Positions 37,401-43,601 of a stretch of DNA of 64,000 nt are shown piece after piece. Both the position numbers and the translations under genes were made by a program. The number at the start of each line of letters is the position of its first letter. Within the stretch, counting starts at the first letter, position 1. A model generated the notes under the pieces. It ran no database searches, was not told the DNA's origin, and saw only the letters and a program-made list of their open reading frames with translations. This DNA comes from Rhineura floridana (lineage: Eukaryota > Chordata > Lepidosauria > Squamata > Rhineuridae). Where the stretch lies: contig NC_084489.1 of the NCBI RefSeq assembly GCF_030035675.1, forward strand, positions 50,873,898 through 50,937,897. The letters are read 5' to 3'.

Positions 37401-38797
37401 CATCATACAATTTGGCATGGAATAGCTTATGCTAAAGCAATAGTGGGCACAGAGGAGCCCACATCAGAACAGGAAAATGGCATGAGGTAAGGGGGCTTTA
37501 ACCCTTTGTGCCTACTGGACAAAGGAGTCCTGACTGGAATCACCCCTCTTTCTCCTTCCCCCATGCTATTTGCAATGGGAGAAAAGGTCCCATTGGTGCC
37601 AATTAAGAGTTTTCTTCCCATTGTGAATAGCAGGTAAATGGTGTGTGTAGCAATTCCTATCAGAACCACAGTGGAAATAAAGGGTTAAAGCCTTCTTCCT
37701 CCATGCCATTTTCCTGTTCTGACTTAAGGACCCCTCCACATCTGCTCTTTGTGTAACAAAATTCAGCTGTGCAGCACCAAACTACATGACAACTCTCCTA
37801 TCTAGTTTGGCAACAAGTTGGTAAGACAAAGGACATGTTTACATTGTACATTAGCATGAAACTTGACACAATGCTAGCTCTTGTTATCTGTTCATTTCTG
37901 TCTGGTTACTTCCTCGTGTTACAAGACTGTTCTAGGCTGCCATCACACCATACATTTAAAGCATATTTCCGCCCCTCAAAATTGCTGGGAAGTGTAGTTT
38001 TTTAAGGGTGCAGGGAATTATAGTTCTGTGAGGGGTAAATTAGTTTCCAGGATTCTTTAGAGGGAAATGTGTTTTAAACGTACTTATCATACATGTTGCG
38101 TATGTAGCCCTAGAAACCTTCTTTCCATCAACAGCCTCATGGCTTTCTGTGGGCTGCCCTCTTTAGGAAAAATGGTTAACTCTCTCACTTCCAAGTAGAT
38201 ATGTAAAGGATTGTCCTATGTAAGTCTGTATAAAGTATAGGCAGAAAATTATAGGAGGAAAATATCTGTCTGTGTTTGATTGGAAGAAAAAATTGTTGCC
38301 ATGAAGTTACATCTTTTACAAAATTGGAATTCTAGAAATGGGTAGGATAGTCTATAGCTGCCATCCAGTCAATGCTGTGCAAAGGCAGCCCCATAACAAA
38401 ACTGGTAGAACCAGCAAATACAGGAGTAAGCTGAGTTTACCTTGGTAGCAGAAAAGAGAGCAGCGATTACTCTGTACAGGTACACCCTCCCATTACAAAT
38501 ACCTCAGGTGCACCAGTTCAATCACAGCAACATAGTAGGGCAGACAAAGCCAAAGATACTGTGCTTCTGTAGAAACTGAGCAGGTCTCAGACTTTAAAAA
38601 AAAACCACCACCTCTTCTTCCCAGATGCTAGATGTCTGGAGCCAATGAAAACTGGAGATTGCAGAGATTATCAAGTGATGTGGTATTACGACAAGGATGC
38701 AAATTCTTGTGCCCGTTTTTGGTATGGAGGGTGCAACGGTAACCAAAATAGGTTTGAGATGGAACAAGAATGTCAGGCAGCCTGTGTTCAAGGATAA
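39..38797 (+). CDS. COL28A1: Collagen type XXVIII alpha 1 chain, 3' part of the gene (16 coding exons)
   Basis: COL28A1 encodes a secreted collagen of basement membranes, with a triple helix flanked by VWA domains and a C-terminal Kunitz domain. Exons: 39-107, 2576-2647, 3634-3702, 5052-5120, 6652-6720, 8488-8556, 17087-17155, 20855-20923, 27038-27106, 29352-29432, 29674-29709, 31769-31805, 32513-33067, 35726-35907, 36088-36331, 38625-38797. All have AG/GT borders and a consistent phase. They give 643 residues: 247 collagenous, then 396 non-collagenous. The order (Gly-X-Y with short breaks, [12 protein letters not shown] hinge, VWA with intact MIDAS, proline-rich linker, six-Cys Kunitz) matches the family, and the VWA and Kunitz parts align well with the human protein as I remember it. 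The 5' part of the gene lies outside the window. I cannot exclude a missed short collagen exon in the long introns, especially 8557-17086. Confidence 0.95.
709..834. mobile_element. Palindromic MITE, family C
   Basis: gccagaggtagccaatgtgg ... tcctgaccattggctatgc ... ccaacaacatctggtaggac. A half-copy with only one arm lies at 515-592. Confidence 0.72.
1920..2328. mobile_element. hAT-like non-autonomous DNA transposon, family B (409 bp)
   Basis: Reverse orientation to 17644-18123: begins cagcaatatagtggcaaattc, ends aactacgtccctg. Exact target duplication GTTTGTGG (1912-1919 and 2329-2336). Confidence 0.9.
2576..2647 (+). CDS. COL28A1: COL28A1 collagenous exon (72 bp, unbroken)
   Basis: Acceptor ...aatcag and donor gtatgc. 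Eight perfect Gly-X-Y triplets from GEE to GPK, rich in Lys, Asp and Glu. One of the few exons of this gene here without a break in the repeat. Confidence 0.94.
2797..3157. mobile_element. hAT-like non-autonomous DNA transposon (361 bp)
   Basis: Ends CAGGGGTGGAAACCT / ggttccccatccctg; target duplication ATCTAGGC (2789-2796) and AACTAGGC (3158-3165), one mismatch. The interior is unlike families A and B. Confidence 0.82.
3634..3702 (+). CDS. COL28A1: COL28A1 collagenous exon (69 bp)
   Basis: Acceptor ttctttcag, donor gtaaat. 23 residues; the repeat is broken by two extra residues (VH) after five triplets, then GPP GPK. Confidence 0.94.
3806..4013 (-). mobile_element. tRNA-derived SINE (second family)
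   Basis: Minus strand: atagctcagtgg-like A box, gcatgcaaaagg spacer-type text and a B box (aggttcaattcc), then a body running to aggaacataggaatctgcc. Same family as 11622-11790 and the fragments at 28325-28437 and 35945-36030. Confidence 0.75.
4030..4793. mobile_element. Older hAT-like repeat that received the family A insertion
   Basis: Left part (gcagagtgaggcagctgtct, 4030-4200) and right part (gccaccttctccttcactta to ccctgactctg, 4680-4793) read as the two ends of one squamate repeat once 4201-4679 is removed. Borders are approximate. Confidence 0.55.
4201..4679. mobile_element. hAT-like non-autonomous DNA transposon, family A (479 bp), nested
   Basis: CAGGGCTGGTGCCAGG at the left, ggtgctagccctg at the right. 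Target duplication CAGCTATG (4193-4200) and CAGGTATG (4680-4687), one mismatch. It is inserted into an older, different hAT-like repeat at about 4030-4793. Confidence 0.86.
5052..5120 (+). CDS. COL28A1: COL28A1 collagenous exon (69 bp)
   Basis: Acceptor cgtttag, donor gtgtgc. 23 residues, with a two-residue break (VM) one triplet later than in most sister exons, followed by a final GPQ. Confidence 0.93.
6652..6720 (+). CDS. COL28A1: COL28A1 collagenous exon (69 bp)
   Basis: Acceptor tgtgttcag, donor gtaagt. Proline-rich triplets [15 protein letters not shown], then a GD break, then GFP GPL. Confidence 0.94.
7135..7230. mobile_element. Palindromic MITE, family E
   Basis: gcaatccaatacatgtctac ... 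gtgggacttactcccagg ... gtgtattggattgcattc. About 95 bp. The same family recurs, complete or in part, at 16027-16110, 19913-19990, 33968-34078, 40703-40772, 44598-44690, 44789-44860, 50440-50523, 53340-53432, 58560-58700, 62410-62600 and 63730-63790: the commonest repeat in the window. Confidence 0.78.
7390..7468 (+). repeat. (TC)n(AC)n compound microsatellite
   Basis: About 23 TC units followed directly by about 16 AC units. Long spurious open frames pass through it. Confidence 0.95.
7735..8300 (+). mobile_element. Decayed L2-clade LINE 3' region
   Basis: Broken frames resemble the ORF2 C-terminus of the 21-24 kb LINE ([30 protein letters not shown]), followed by a 3' UTR-like AT-rich stretch. 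Much more diverged than the 21-24 kb copy. Confidence 0.75.
8488..8556 (+). CDS. COL28A1: COL28A1 collagenous exon (69 bp)
   Basis: Acceptor attctag, donor gtactc. [15 protein letters not shown], a two-residue GA break, then GDP GQK. Confidence 0.93.
9747..9867. mobile_element. Palindromic MITE, family D
   Basis: Perfect GGTTGTATCCAA / TTGGATACAACC termini around a near-palindromic core (ccattgaaattaatgg ... cccattaatttcaatt). Related copies: 28546-28600 (half), 32158-32232 (half) and 36829-36955 (old). Confidence 0.8.
10290..10470 (-). mobile_element. L2-like LINE tail fragment
   Basis: Same 3' tail family as 11110 and 54735 (cctacccttcttcccagtag, then aaaacactctaaaacatc). Only the last about 180 bp are present. 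Confidence 0.65.
10484..11085 (+). repeat. Unclassified interspersed repeat U1, copy 1
   Basis: About 600 bp, clearly similar along its whole length to 25332-25915: agcaatgggctctgtttctg ... gattatctgccttaatctgc ... tggagactcatgaataaata ... gaggattccatcc. No inverted ends, A tail or coding frame seen. Confidence 0.75.
11110..11620 (-). mobile_element. Decayed L2-like LINE 3' end
   Basis: Minus-strand tail (tatttatatcccaccctt at its + side, the reverse complement of the AAGGGTGGGATATAAATA end) with a run of AAAAC-rich 3' UTR and remnants of ORF2 C-terminal sequence at 11340-11620. Confidence 0.7.
11622..11790 (-). mobile_element. tRNA-derived SINE (second family)
   Basis: Minus strand: ctatagctcagtagtaga (A box), gcatgcagaaggtccc, B box aggttcgatccc. 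3' part shortened. Confidence 0.78.
13318..13525 (-). mobile_element. Sauria-type SINE
   Basis: Reverse complement of the 27.1 kb element: Bov-B-like tail at 13325-13370, B box near 13465 (gatttgaaccctgg) and A box near 13505 (aaccactacacc). Confidence 0.85.
14455..14605. mobile_element. Palindromic MITE-like repeat
   Basis: ttaacactaactatggttgg and aactaaccacagttagtgtt form inverted arms about 70 bp apart. Family not named. Confidence 0.5.
14828..14977. mobile_element. Palindromic MITE, family C
   Basis: gggtggggaacctgtggcc ... gatcattggccatgctggc ... ggccacaggtttaca; arms diverged. Confidence 0.78.
15035..15180 (+). mobile_element. CR1-like LINE 3' end
   Basis: Carries gatgctggactagatgggcc and gatccagcaggactcttctt, a common reptile CR1-like 3' end. 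A second copy is at 29855-29965. Confidence 0.6.
16690..16930 (+). mobile_element. Decayed LINE 3' fragment (L2/CR1 type)
   Basis: Text such as gaaagggccttctcagtggtggtgc resembles the ORF2 C-terminal region of squamate LINEs (ERAFSVVxPxLWNSL); several frame breaks. Confidence 0.5.
17087..17155 (+). CDS. COL28A1: COL28A1 collagenous exon (69 bp)
   Basis: Acceptor cccattag, donor gttagc. [15 protein letters not shown], a GI break, then GIP GPK. It follows an 8.5-kb repeat-laden intron. Confidence 0.94.
17644..18123. mobile_element. hAT-like non-autonomous DNA transposon, family B (480 bp)
   Basis: Ends CAGGGGTGTAGTCG / ccaccacactactg with an exact 8-bp target duplication TTTATAAA (17636-17643 and 18124-18131). 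Contains inverted modules gaagagtcttct / agactcttctcaa and a direct repeat around gggagaaggcattaacaagg. No coding frame. Confidence 0.9.
18343..18885. mobile_element. hAT-like non-autonomous DNA transposon, family A (543 bp)
   Basis: Terminal inverted repeats CAGGGCCGGTGCC / GGCGTTGGCCCTG and an 8-bp target duplication with one mismatch (ATCGTAGC at 18335-18342, ATCATAGC at 18886-18893). Inside are two inverted modules around gccatcttggttgatggc that form strong hairpins. No transposase frame. The 8-bp duplication and CAGGG ends point to hAT. Confidence 0.88.
20035..20480 (+). repeat. Unclassified interspersed repeat U2, copy 1
   Basis: Built from short degenerate units around atgcatatattagtgaaaat. 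Interrupted at about 20212-20275 by an L2-like tail. Ends gaatggacaggtttgccc. Confidence 0.65.
20614..20751. mobile_element. Palindromic MITE, family C
   Basis: Arms cagcctttcctgaactttgg / ccaagggttggaaaagactg around cagatgttgctggactac. No clear target duplication. Confidence 0.82.
20855..20923 (+). CDS. COL28A1: COL28A1 collagenous exon (69 bp)
   Basis: Acceptor tttaatag, donor gtaaga. [18 protein letters not shown], an IQ break, then GSK. Confidence 0.93.
21209..24134 (-). mobile_element. L2-clade LINE, 5'-truncated, nearly intact ORF2
   Basis: Read on the minus strand, 24133-22199 codes the C-terminal part of an apurinic endonuclease ([22 protein letters not shown]) and most of a reverse transcriptase ([31 protein letters not shown]). 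The frame from 22205 to 21423 continues it ([10 protein letters not shown]... to [10 protein letters not shown]). The two parts are joined by one single-base frameshift in the CAGGTGAGTCTG stretch just after the YADD motif. A 3' UTR ending in GGCGGTATATAAATTG and an A/T-rich tail follows. The 5' side stops abruptly inside the endonuclease. It lies antisense in a COL28A1 intron. RT motifs fit the L2 (Maui) group better than chicken-type CR1. Confidence 0.9.
24135..24255 (-). mobile_element. Partial Sauria-type SINE (head and body)
   Basis: Minus strand carries a B-box-like caggttcaaaatcc and catgaagcttactgac; the Bov-B-like tail is missing. It abuts the 5' end of the L2 LINE at 24134. Confidence 0.5.
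25332..25915 (+). repeat. Unclassified interspersed repeat U1, copy 2
   Basis: agcaattggctcagtttctg ... gattatctgccttaatctac ... tggagacacatgaataaata ... gaggatttcatctc; same orientation as copy 1, with small insertions and deletions. Confidence 0.75.
26132..26410 (+). mobile_element. L2-clade LINE 3' end, same family as the 21-24 kb copy
   Basis: The open frame [23 protein letters not shown] at the left edge matches the last residues of the 21-24 kb LINE almost exactly, followed by the 3' UTR and the GGGCGGTATATAAATTAAA tail. It is flanked by the 8-bp duplication TATTAGGT (26124-26131 and 26411-26418). It is a recent, strongly 5'-truncated insertion in the opposite orientation to its neighbour. 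Confidence 0.88.
26685..26822 (+). mobile_element. CR1-clade LINE 3' end
   Basis: Contains GTGGAGGCATTCAAGAGGC, then GGGTTGGACTTGGTGACCTT, and ends with the CR1 hallmark attctacgattctatt. Only the last about 140 bp are present. Confidence 0.85.
27038..27106 (+). CDS. COL28A1: COL28A1 collagenous exon (69 bp)
   Basis: Acceptor attttcag, donor gtaaga. [15 protein letters not shown], a GI break, then GLP GPK. Six kb separates it from the preceding exon, most of it the L2 LINE. Confidence 0.94.
27130..27325 (+). mobile_element. Sauria-type SINE
   Basis: tRNA-related head with A box (gtagtggttaagg) and B box (gggttcaaatcc), body ctcactgggtgaccttggg, and a Bov-B-like tail (gggtcgccataagtcggga). 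A full-length, well-preserved copy just after a collagen exon, in the same orientation as the gene. Confidence 0.88.
28325..28437 (+). mobile_element. tRNA-derived SINE, 3' fragment
   Basis: agagagacctctgtatagcc, cactgccagtcagtgctgac and cagcttcctatgttt match the 3' half of the second tRNA-SINE family. A diverged relative lies at 47655-47760. Confidence 0.55.
28601..28832. mobile_element. hAT-like family B, truncated copy
   Basis: gagtgttagctactgacaag to gtacacccctaa match 2090-2328. The left third of the element is missing; it abuts a family D element (28546-28600). Confidence 0.7.
29352..29432 (+). CDS. COL28A1: COL28A1 collagenous exon (81 bp, unbroken)
   Basis: Acceptor actatcag, donor gtaaaa. 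Nine uninterrupted triplets with many charged residues ([27 protein letters not shown]). It lies near the C-terminal end of the triple helix. Confidence 0.93.
29440..29470 (+). repeat. (TA)n / AT-rich simple repeat
   Basis: tatatatatatataaatata immediately after a collagen exon donor. Confidence 0.85.
29674..29709 (+). CDS. COL28A1: COL28A1 last collagenous exon (36 bp)
   Basis: Acceptor ctttctag, donor gtgagt. Four triplets, [12 protein letters not shown]. The next exon has no Gly-X-Y, so the helix ends here. Confidence 0.88.
29855..29965 (+). mobile_element. CR1-like LINE 3' end
   Basis: gcatctggttggccaggatg ... gaatgctggactaggtgg ... cagcagggttcttctgttct; same family as 15035-15180. Confidence 0.6.
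30707..31282. mobile_element. hAT-like non-autonomous DNA transposon, family A (576 bp)
   Basis: Same family as 18343-18885, opposite orientation. Starts CAGGGCCAGTGCTAGG, ends ttggtgctggcacca, with exact 8-bp duplications AGTGCTGT at 30699-30706 and 31283-31290. The right terminal bases have drifted but the duplication fixes the border. Repeated gccatcaaccaagatgg / ccatcttggttgatggc arms inside. Confidence 0.88.
31769..31805 (+). CDS. COL28A1: COL28A1 short hinge exon after the triple helix (37 bp)
   Basis: Acceptor ctctttcag, donor gtaaga. It encodes [12 protein letters not shown] and the first base of a Gly codon completed in the next exon (phase 1). From memory the human protein has nearly the same peptide here. 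The Cys, with the two in the next exon, could form inter-chain disulfides next to the helix; that role is inferred. Confidence 0.9.
32513..33067 (+). CDS. COL28A1: COL28A1 C-terminal von Willebrand A domain exon
   Basis: A 555-bp exon between acceptor tatttcag and donor gtaaga, phase 1 at both ends, coding a whole VWA domain. The metal-ion-dependent adhesion site is intact: DxSxS (D-S-S-E-S) at 32563-32577, the Thr in GEGTFTAT near 32780, and the Asp of ITDGQ at 32863-32865. A short GCGIKC segment precedes the first strand. The domain should bind divalent metal and mediate matrix protein contacts, as other collagen VWA domains do. Confidence 0.97.
33210..33790 (+). repeat. Strand-asymmetric G/T-rich tract
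   Basis: Nearly 600 bp very poor in C on the plus strand, with runs of G and (TG)n (for example gtgtgtgtgtttgggggtg at about 33680-33735). It follows the VWA exon of COL28A1. Confidence 0.75.
34395..34562. mobile_element. Palindromic MITE, family F
   Basis: ctgtgtctacaccatacatt ... aaagaatcctgggaac ... cccaggattctttgggga ... gagtgtgcacagcc. Confidence 0.78.
34940..35445 (+). repeat. Unclassified interspersed repeat U2, copy 2
   Basis: Same order of motifs (aaatgcgtatattaggtaaa, gaatatattagtgaaaataa, gaaatgtgcagaagactgg). Interrupted at 35216-35331 by a retro-insertion. Confidence 0.65.
35216..35331 (-). mobile_element. Short polyadenylated retro-insertion with a 15-bp target duplication
   Basis: 116 bp with AATAAA and an A-rich tail on the minus strand, flanked by exact copies of TTTCATGAGGATTTT (35201-35215 and 35332-35346). 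This is what LINE-driven retroposition of a polyadenylated RNA leaves. The source transcript is not recognised. It interrupts an older repeat (34940-35445). Confidence 0.75.
35520..35660. mobile_element. Palindromic MITE, family C
   Basis: gaggaacctgtggccctccc ... ccctgaccgttgggcatac ... ggaccacaggttcaccacc. In the intron just upstream of the last-VWA exon. Confidence 0.78.
35726..35907 (+). CDS. COL28A1: COL28A1 exon: end of VWA domain and start of linker
   Basis: Acceptor tcttttcag, donor gtaagt; starts in phase 1, ends in phase 0. It begins [15 protein letters not shown], the last VWA helix (human has a similar LKQKLFQKICEDF as I recall), then runs into a low-complexity linker with PYVPPHKP. 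Confidence 0.92.
35940..36050 (+). mobile_element. tRNA-derived SINE, 5' fragment
   Basis: tagagcttagtggaatagtg (A box) and ccaggttcagtcc (B box) on the plus strand, 40 bp before a COL28A1 exon acceptor. Confidence 0.6.
36088..36331 (+). CDS. COL28A1: COL28A1 linker exon between VWA and Kunitz domains
   Basis: Acceptor ttctgtag, donor gtatgg; phase 0 to phase 1, 244 bp. It codes a Pro-, Tyr- and Ser-rich segment ([19 protein letters not shown] and similar) with no recognised fold. The human linker is also disordered but, as I recall, different in sequence, so this exon is supported by frame continuity and splice sites rather than conservation. Confidence 0.87.
36400..36780 (-). mobile_element. 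Possible L1-clade LINE 3' end
   Basis: The minus strand gives a 104-residue open frame ([19 protein letters not shown] ... FEHISYS ... DTYLDIW) that resembles the extreme C-terminus of L1 ORF2, followed by an A-rich tail. The assignment is by eye and uncertain; it lies directly downstream of the COL28A1 linker exon. Confidence 0.35.
36829..36955. mobile_element. Palindromic MITE, family D (old)
   Basis: gggtggtattcagtgctaat ... cattaatttcaagagatc ... gacttagttaaattcaatcc; same plan as 9747-9867. Confidence 0.65.
37158..37300. mobile_element. Palindromic MITE, family C
   Basis: gtgggagacatctggccatc ... catagccaatggtcaggg ... tagagggccacagcttcccc; older copy. Confidence 0.75.
37931..38112. 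mobile_element. Palindromic MITE, family F (old)
   Basis: ctgccatcacaccatacat ... attgctgggaagtgtag ... tttccaggattctttagag ... gcgtatgtagccc. Confidence 0.7.
38625..38797 (+). CDS. COL28A1: COL28A1 terminal Kunitz-type inhibitor domain exon with stop codon
   Basis: Acceptor cttcccag, phase 1 start, TAA stop at 38795-38797. It codes a full BPTI/Kunitz domain with all six Cys and the [13 protein letters not shown] core. The P1 residue after the second Cys is Arg (38663-38665), as expected for a trypsin-like inhibitor, but P1' is Asp rather than the usual small residue. A consensus donor (gtaagt) directly abuts the stop. Confidence 0.97.
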
Positions 38798-39620
38798 GTA
38801 AGTATGTCATGCTAATAGGAAGTTCTCTGTTAAAGAGTATTTTTCTCAAAACAGTCAGACTCGCCTCTTATTTGTACAAAAGATAACTCTGACTCTTCTG
38901 GCCTGTGTTAAATAGGTTTTGGTATCTGACATTTATTTATAAATATTTTTACACTGCCTCTTCTTACAAAACTTCAAGGGTCCTTGCTGGAAGCTCCAGC
39001 CCGAGAGAGTTAATATTTAGAGCTACATTAGTATGAGCAGTATACTCCTATTACAACATTATACAAGTTCATTTGTTGTATTTAAGATAATATAAGAATT
39101 TTGTGGGTTGTTTTTCTTTTCTTTTTTTTACAGAGAGAACTCAAGGTTTCAGAAGAAAACAAAGCCAAACATTTCTGGAGTTTGCATAAGAATACTAAAG
39201 AATTCCAAATGCTGTGTTAATATGCTACTTCTGTACCATGCCTCCTGCTTTTTAGAATCATTCAATCGATTTTATAGAGCATGCTATCTTTATAATTGAT
39301 AGCTTTACTTGACAAAAAGCATGTTATACTTCCGTGTGTATGTTTTAGCTCTAGTATTGCCTGTCACAGTGTTCCAAGAACTTTGAAAGATATGAGAGGT
39401 TTTAACGCTTAGCTTTAGTAGTACAGAATCTTTCATTATTGGAAATGAAAAGCAGAACAAGGGACAACATCTGGACCTGGTAAAAACTGTAAGAGCAGCA
39501 AGTGGAAAAATGCCTCTGGATACTGATGGAAACCTTTAATACAAAATCGTTATATATAGATGCCACTATCTGAATGCCTCCCACCCCCCCCAAAAAAATT
39601 AAAGCATGTATAGATTTAGC
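38798..39620 (+). other. COL28A1: Probable COL28A1 3' UTR region
   Basis: A gtaagt sits right after the stop, and a strong acceptor (polypyrimidine tract then cag, AG at 39132-39133) lies 335 bp on. The 3' UTR may therefore be spliced, with a final exon from 39134. An ATTAAA at 39598-39603 is a possible polyadenylation signal. Read-through without splicing is equally possible. Confidence 0.35.
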
Positions 39621-40389
39621 AGTTTAGGATTGCCAAAAACATTTGTCATTTGTCTTTCCTTTTTCTTCAGTACATCTACAGTAACCAAGATCCAGTTGTT
39701 GTGATGGACAGCTAGCCACACAGAACAACTGGTGGTCCTCCTTATTCATCCTACTTAGAGGAAGAGCCATCCAGCCACTTTAGTTAGGCTTCAATGAATG
39801 GCTATTTAAGCCCAGATCAGGGCCAGTATTTTTTAGGGTATTTGTTAAAGCTCAATCCATATATTCTTATTTCTCAGGGCTCTTGTACAAAAGAGTGAAA
39901 TAGTACAGACAGTAAAGTGTCAAAGTCAATTCATAGGGGAATTTTATAAAGAAAAAGCACTGAAAGATGTACATAAAGTGTATTTTTTTGGACCTTACCA
40001 CTATGCAAAGGTACTGTACAAGCTAAAATTGATGGAAAATGATTAAACTGATTATATGGAGCAGAGGGGTGTGTGTCTGCTCTTCTCGTGTGGAAATGCT
40101 ACAGTTATGGCATGTGTTAATTCTCCACTTAATCAACATTCATTCAGACAGCTCAGGTTCAGAAGTGTTAGCAGCAGAGATAGCTGCTACATTAGCATTA
40201 CATTTTTACCCCATCCTTCCTCCAAAAGGAAGCCCAGGGCAGCTTACATACAATCCAATGTAATACAAAATAATATTAAAGTAATCATATTAAAATATGC
40301 AGTTATATAGCGTCTGCACTCAGATGTGCATTTGGGTATATGGTTCATTTATGCCATGGCTCCTCATTCAGAAAATGATATGAATAAGA

Positions 40390-40497
40390 GCAGAGGATGG
40401 CTAACCTGTGGCTACAACCCTCAGAATCCCTGACCATGCTGGCTTTGATGAAAGTTGTAGGCCAGCAACATCTGGACAGCCACAGGTTAGCCACCAA
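40390..40497. mobile_element. Palindromic MITE, family C
   Basis: gatggctaacctgtggct / agccacaggttagccacc arms; internally shortened. Confidence 0.75.
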
Positions 40498-42270
40498 TGA
40501 TTAGGGTAAATATGTATGCCTGCCATGTGCAGTGCCTTCCTTTGTATTGCAGTTCTTTAAGTTTGCATATGCCAGATGTATATGGTAAATGACATGTACT
40601 TAATTATTTCTTTAAACATTTACTCTTTCCTTTTTATCCCTACTTTATGCCATTTAGGTCTTGTCCTTGCACTTTGTAAACTGCAGCGTTAACTGACTAA
40701 GGCTGCAAATCCAATACATACTTGCCATTGAACCCAGTGGAGCTTACTTCTGAGTAGACATGACTTACATGGCCCTATAAGCCGTCAGGTATCATCACGT
40801 AGCAGTCTGACAGTGAAGAAATAAATACCAGCTACCACATCCACCTCAGCAAGTGTTAGACATGGTTTTTATTAGTCCACTCTGACACCACACACAATTC
40901 TGGTTTTGAAAAAAAGGGATCTAGCTATAAAAATGCAATGTATGTAAATCTTTTAATTCAGGTAGGAGCTTAATGTACTGGTATACAAACAGATAGTTGT
41001 GAAGCACTGGCAGGGAGAGTAGCTGAAAACACGGAGGATAAAGGGGCTATTACAACATCCGTGTCATCTCCAGTTAAAGGATTTGAGGTAGCAGAAGAAG
41101 TGGCACCTTGTGGAGTTATCAATATTAATTCAATCTCTTACCTGTTCTTCATCACAAGGTCCCAAGGCAGGTGATAGCCATTTAAAAATACAGTATTAAG
41201 ATCAGTTTAAAACAAATTAGTTGCAAGAATAGGGTGGGTCCATACATATGCTGTCAAAAGGCCAGGGTAAAGAGGTGTGGCAGTTGCTGATTAAAGTTGG
41301 GTTAGATGTCCAATGGTCTGACACCTCCTTGATTCCCTTTATATAATAAATCTTTTCGGGAAGAAGCATAGCATCCACACATTTAATGGGTGGTATCTAA
41401 TAACTCATTACTAGTCCATTAATTTAAGTAGGTTTACCCCCGTGGCTACAACCCAACAACTTTGCATCTCTACTCCATTCCTCAAAACATTAGAATGGAA
41501 TTCACTATACATACACATTAAAAACCAGAAGGGAGACCTCTTCTAACTGAGATAAGTTATCTTTATTTGTGCACTTCTCATTTAAATTAATTGCTAAAAA
41601 CTGGTGAAAGGCACTTCAAGGATGATATTTTAAAATAGTCGTTTACATTTATCACATGACCAAACCAGTCAGCCGCTATTTGCTGTGAAAAACCATTATC
41701 CTGCCACTTAAAAACTCAAAACATTTACTGTTCTAACATTAAGTTACTGCTCAGCAGTTAAGATTGCTTTTCAAATGTATTTCCAGTAAGATTTATCCAG
41801 TTTATTGTACACAACATACATTAAAGTGAAGCATGAACATTTACAACATTTTCCCTGTTAATAAGCAACAAAAAGCTTTACAAACAGCTGAGTATGGTAT
41901 TTTTCAATATACATAGAGATCAAGGATGAGATCAGCTTATACTTTCTCCGCAGTAGGCAACCTCACAATAGGACTTTTTATTATTCTCTTTAAATGAAAA
42001 CACAAAGATGTTAGAAGTGTAATATATACAGAAATCGTCTCATAGCTCTAACAATAAAGTAATTTGAACACTAGTTTAAAATTAACTGATGGTGTAAAAT
42101 ATTCTTGGAAAAATAGTTAAGAGTAAATTTAATGAAAAGTGATTAAAAATAAACTGAATGATCAGCATAATTGGAATGTTTTATCACAAGTTGGACAAGG
42201 CAAGCACATTTCAAAAAATACAAAAGAATACAAGCAATGTGCACATCAAAACTGAAGTTCAGTTGAACAA

Positions 42271-42461
42271 TGGTCACATCCGCACCATACATTTAAAGCA
42301 CATTTTAGCACTTTAAGCATCATAACTTCCCCCCAAAGAATCCTGGGAACTGTGGTTTACCCCTCACAGAGCTACAATTCCCAGCACACTTAACAAACTA
42401 CAGCTCCCAGGATTCTTTGGAGGAAGCCATGTGCTTTTAATGTACGGTGTGGATGTGACCA
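42271..42461. mobile_element. Palindromic MITE, family F (191 bp)
   Basis: Termini TGGTCACATCC / GGATGTGACCA, then accatacatttaaagcac / gtgcttttaatgtacggt, and an inner ccaaagaatcctgggaactg / agctcccaggattctttgg pair. Other copies: 34395-34562 and 37931-38112. Confidence 0.82.
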
Positions 42462-43601
42462 ACTGAGTTAACCTGATATTTGGTGCCAATCCACAAGAGC
42501 ACACTTTGGGACCTACTAATATCCAAAGCTTATCTTGTACCTATGGACCCAAATTTGTCTTTTGGTGATTAGGAATACTTGATGTTTAATAGAATACCAT
42601 GATTTCCATCTTAGAACCAAGATGAGGAATGCAGCAAGAGGTAAGTAGCCTAGCTTCAAAATTTGGCAACTGGATCCTTTCCTGCATCTCTACCTAAAAC
42701 ACACAACACAGAGGAAAAAAGTTTAATAATATGGGAGGAAGACAAGTTGACCCCCAAAGTAATAAGCTGTTTCCCAGAAAATAACTTGTGCCTCTTCATG
42801 CTAAAGGCAGTCCTGGATTATTATTTTTAAAAAGGTTTAGTTGGCTCAGTGGCAGTCTTCGCATTCCCAATACTAAATAGCTATGGCTTATGTCACCATC
42901 ATACAAACAATGGGATTTCTTGCTGCAGCCTCCACAGAGAGCTGTTTCAGAGATTTGCTGGAAACAGGCATTTCCCTTGCTCCATGTCATTGGGCACTTT
43001 AGATCCAAGAATATACTTTGGAACAAAATTAGCAAATAAACAGACACTAACATATAAGGCAAGGTAATGCACCCAAAGTGGTACTCCTTGCTGCTATGCC
43101 AATACAAATGATTAACAAACACACCCTAGCCAAAAGAGCTTTAGATACACAAGTGGGACCTGCAACAAAATGCTGCCGTATATCCCCAACCCCTAACAGG
43201 GCCATTCCTGTTGAGGGCTCTTAATCAGCATGAAGCAGGAACCTTGTGGTACTTTTTAGATTTCAGGGAGGGGGAGGAAAGTTACAGGAGGGGGAAAAGT
43301 GAAGAGGACTCTGCCCCCAGTTCCCTGAGACCTTCTGCTGCAATTCTAAAAGGATCAGGCAGGAAACAATGTGACATACCTCTGCCTAAGATCCTGGAGA
43401 GCCATTATGCAACAGAAGAATGAGTAAAATAAGGACACAGCACTGGGTGGAGTCAGAGTTAGTAACGGGGTAAGAGTGTCTGTTGAGAGTAGAAAGTGAA
43501 GGGGAGTGGGGTATATGTATATGAGAGAGAGGAAGAGAGAATGAGGGCATGGATAAAAGTTATGATCATTGTAAAAAAGATTCAGGTACGTCAGGTTAGG
43601 G

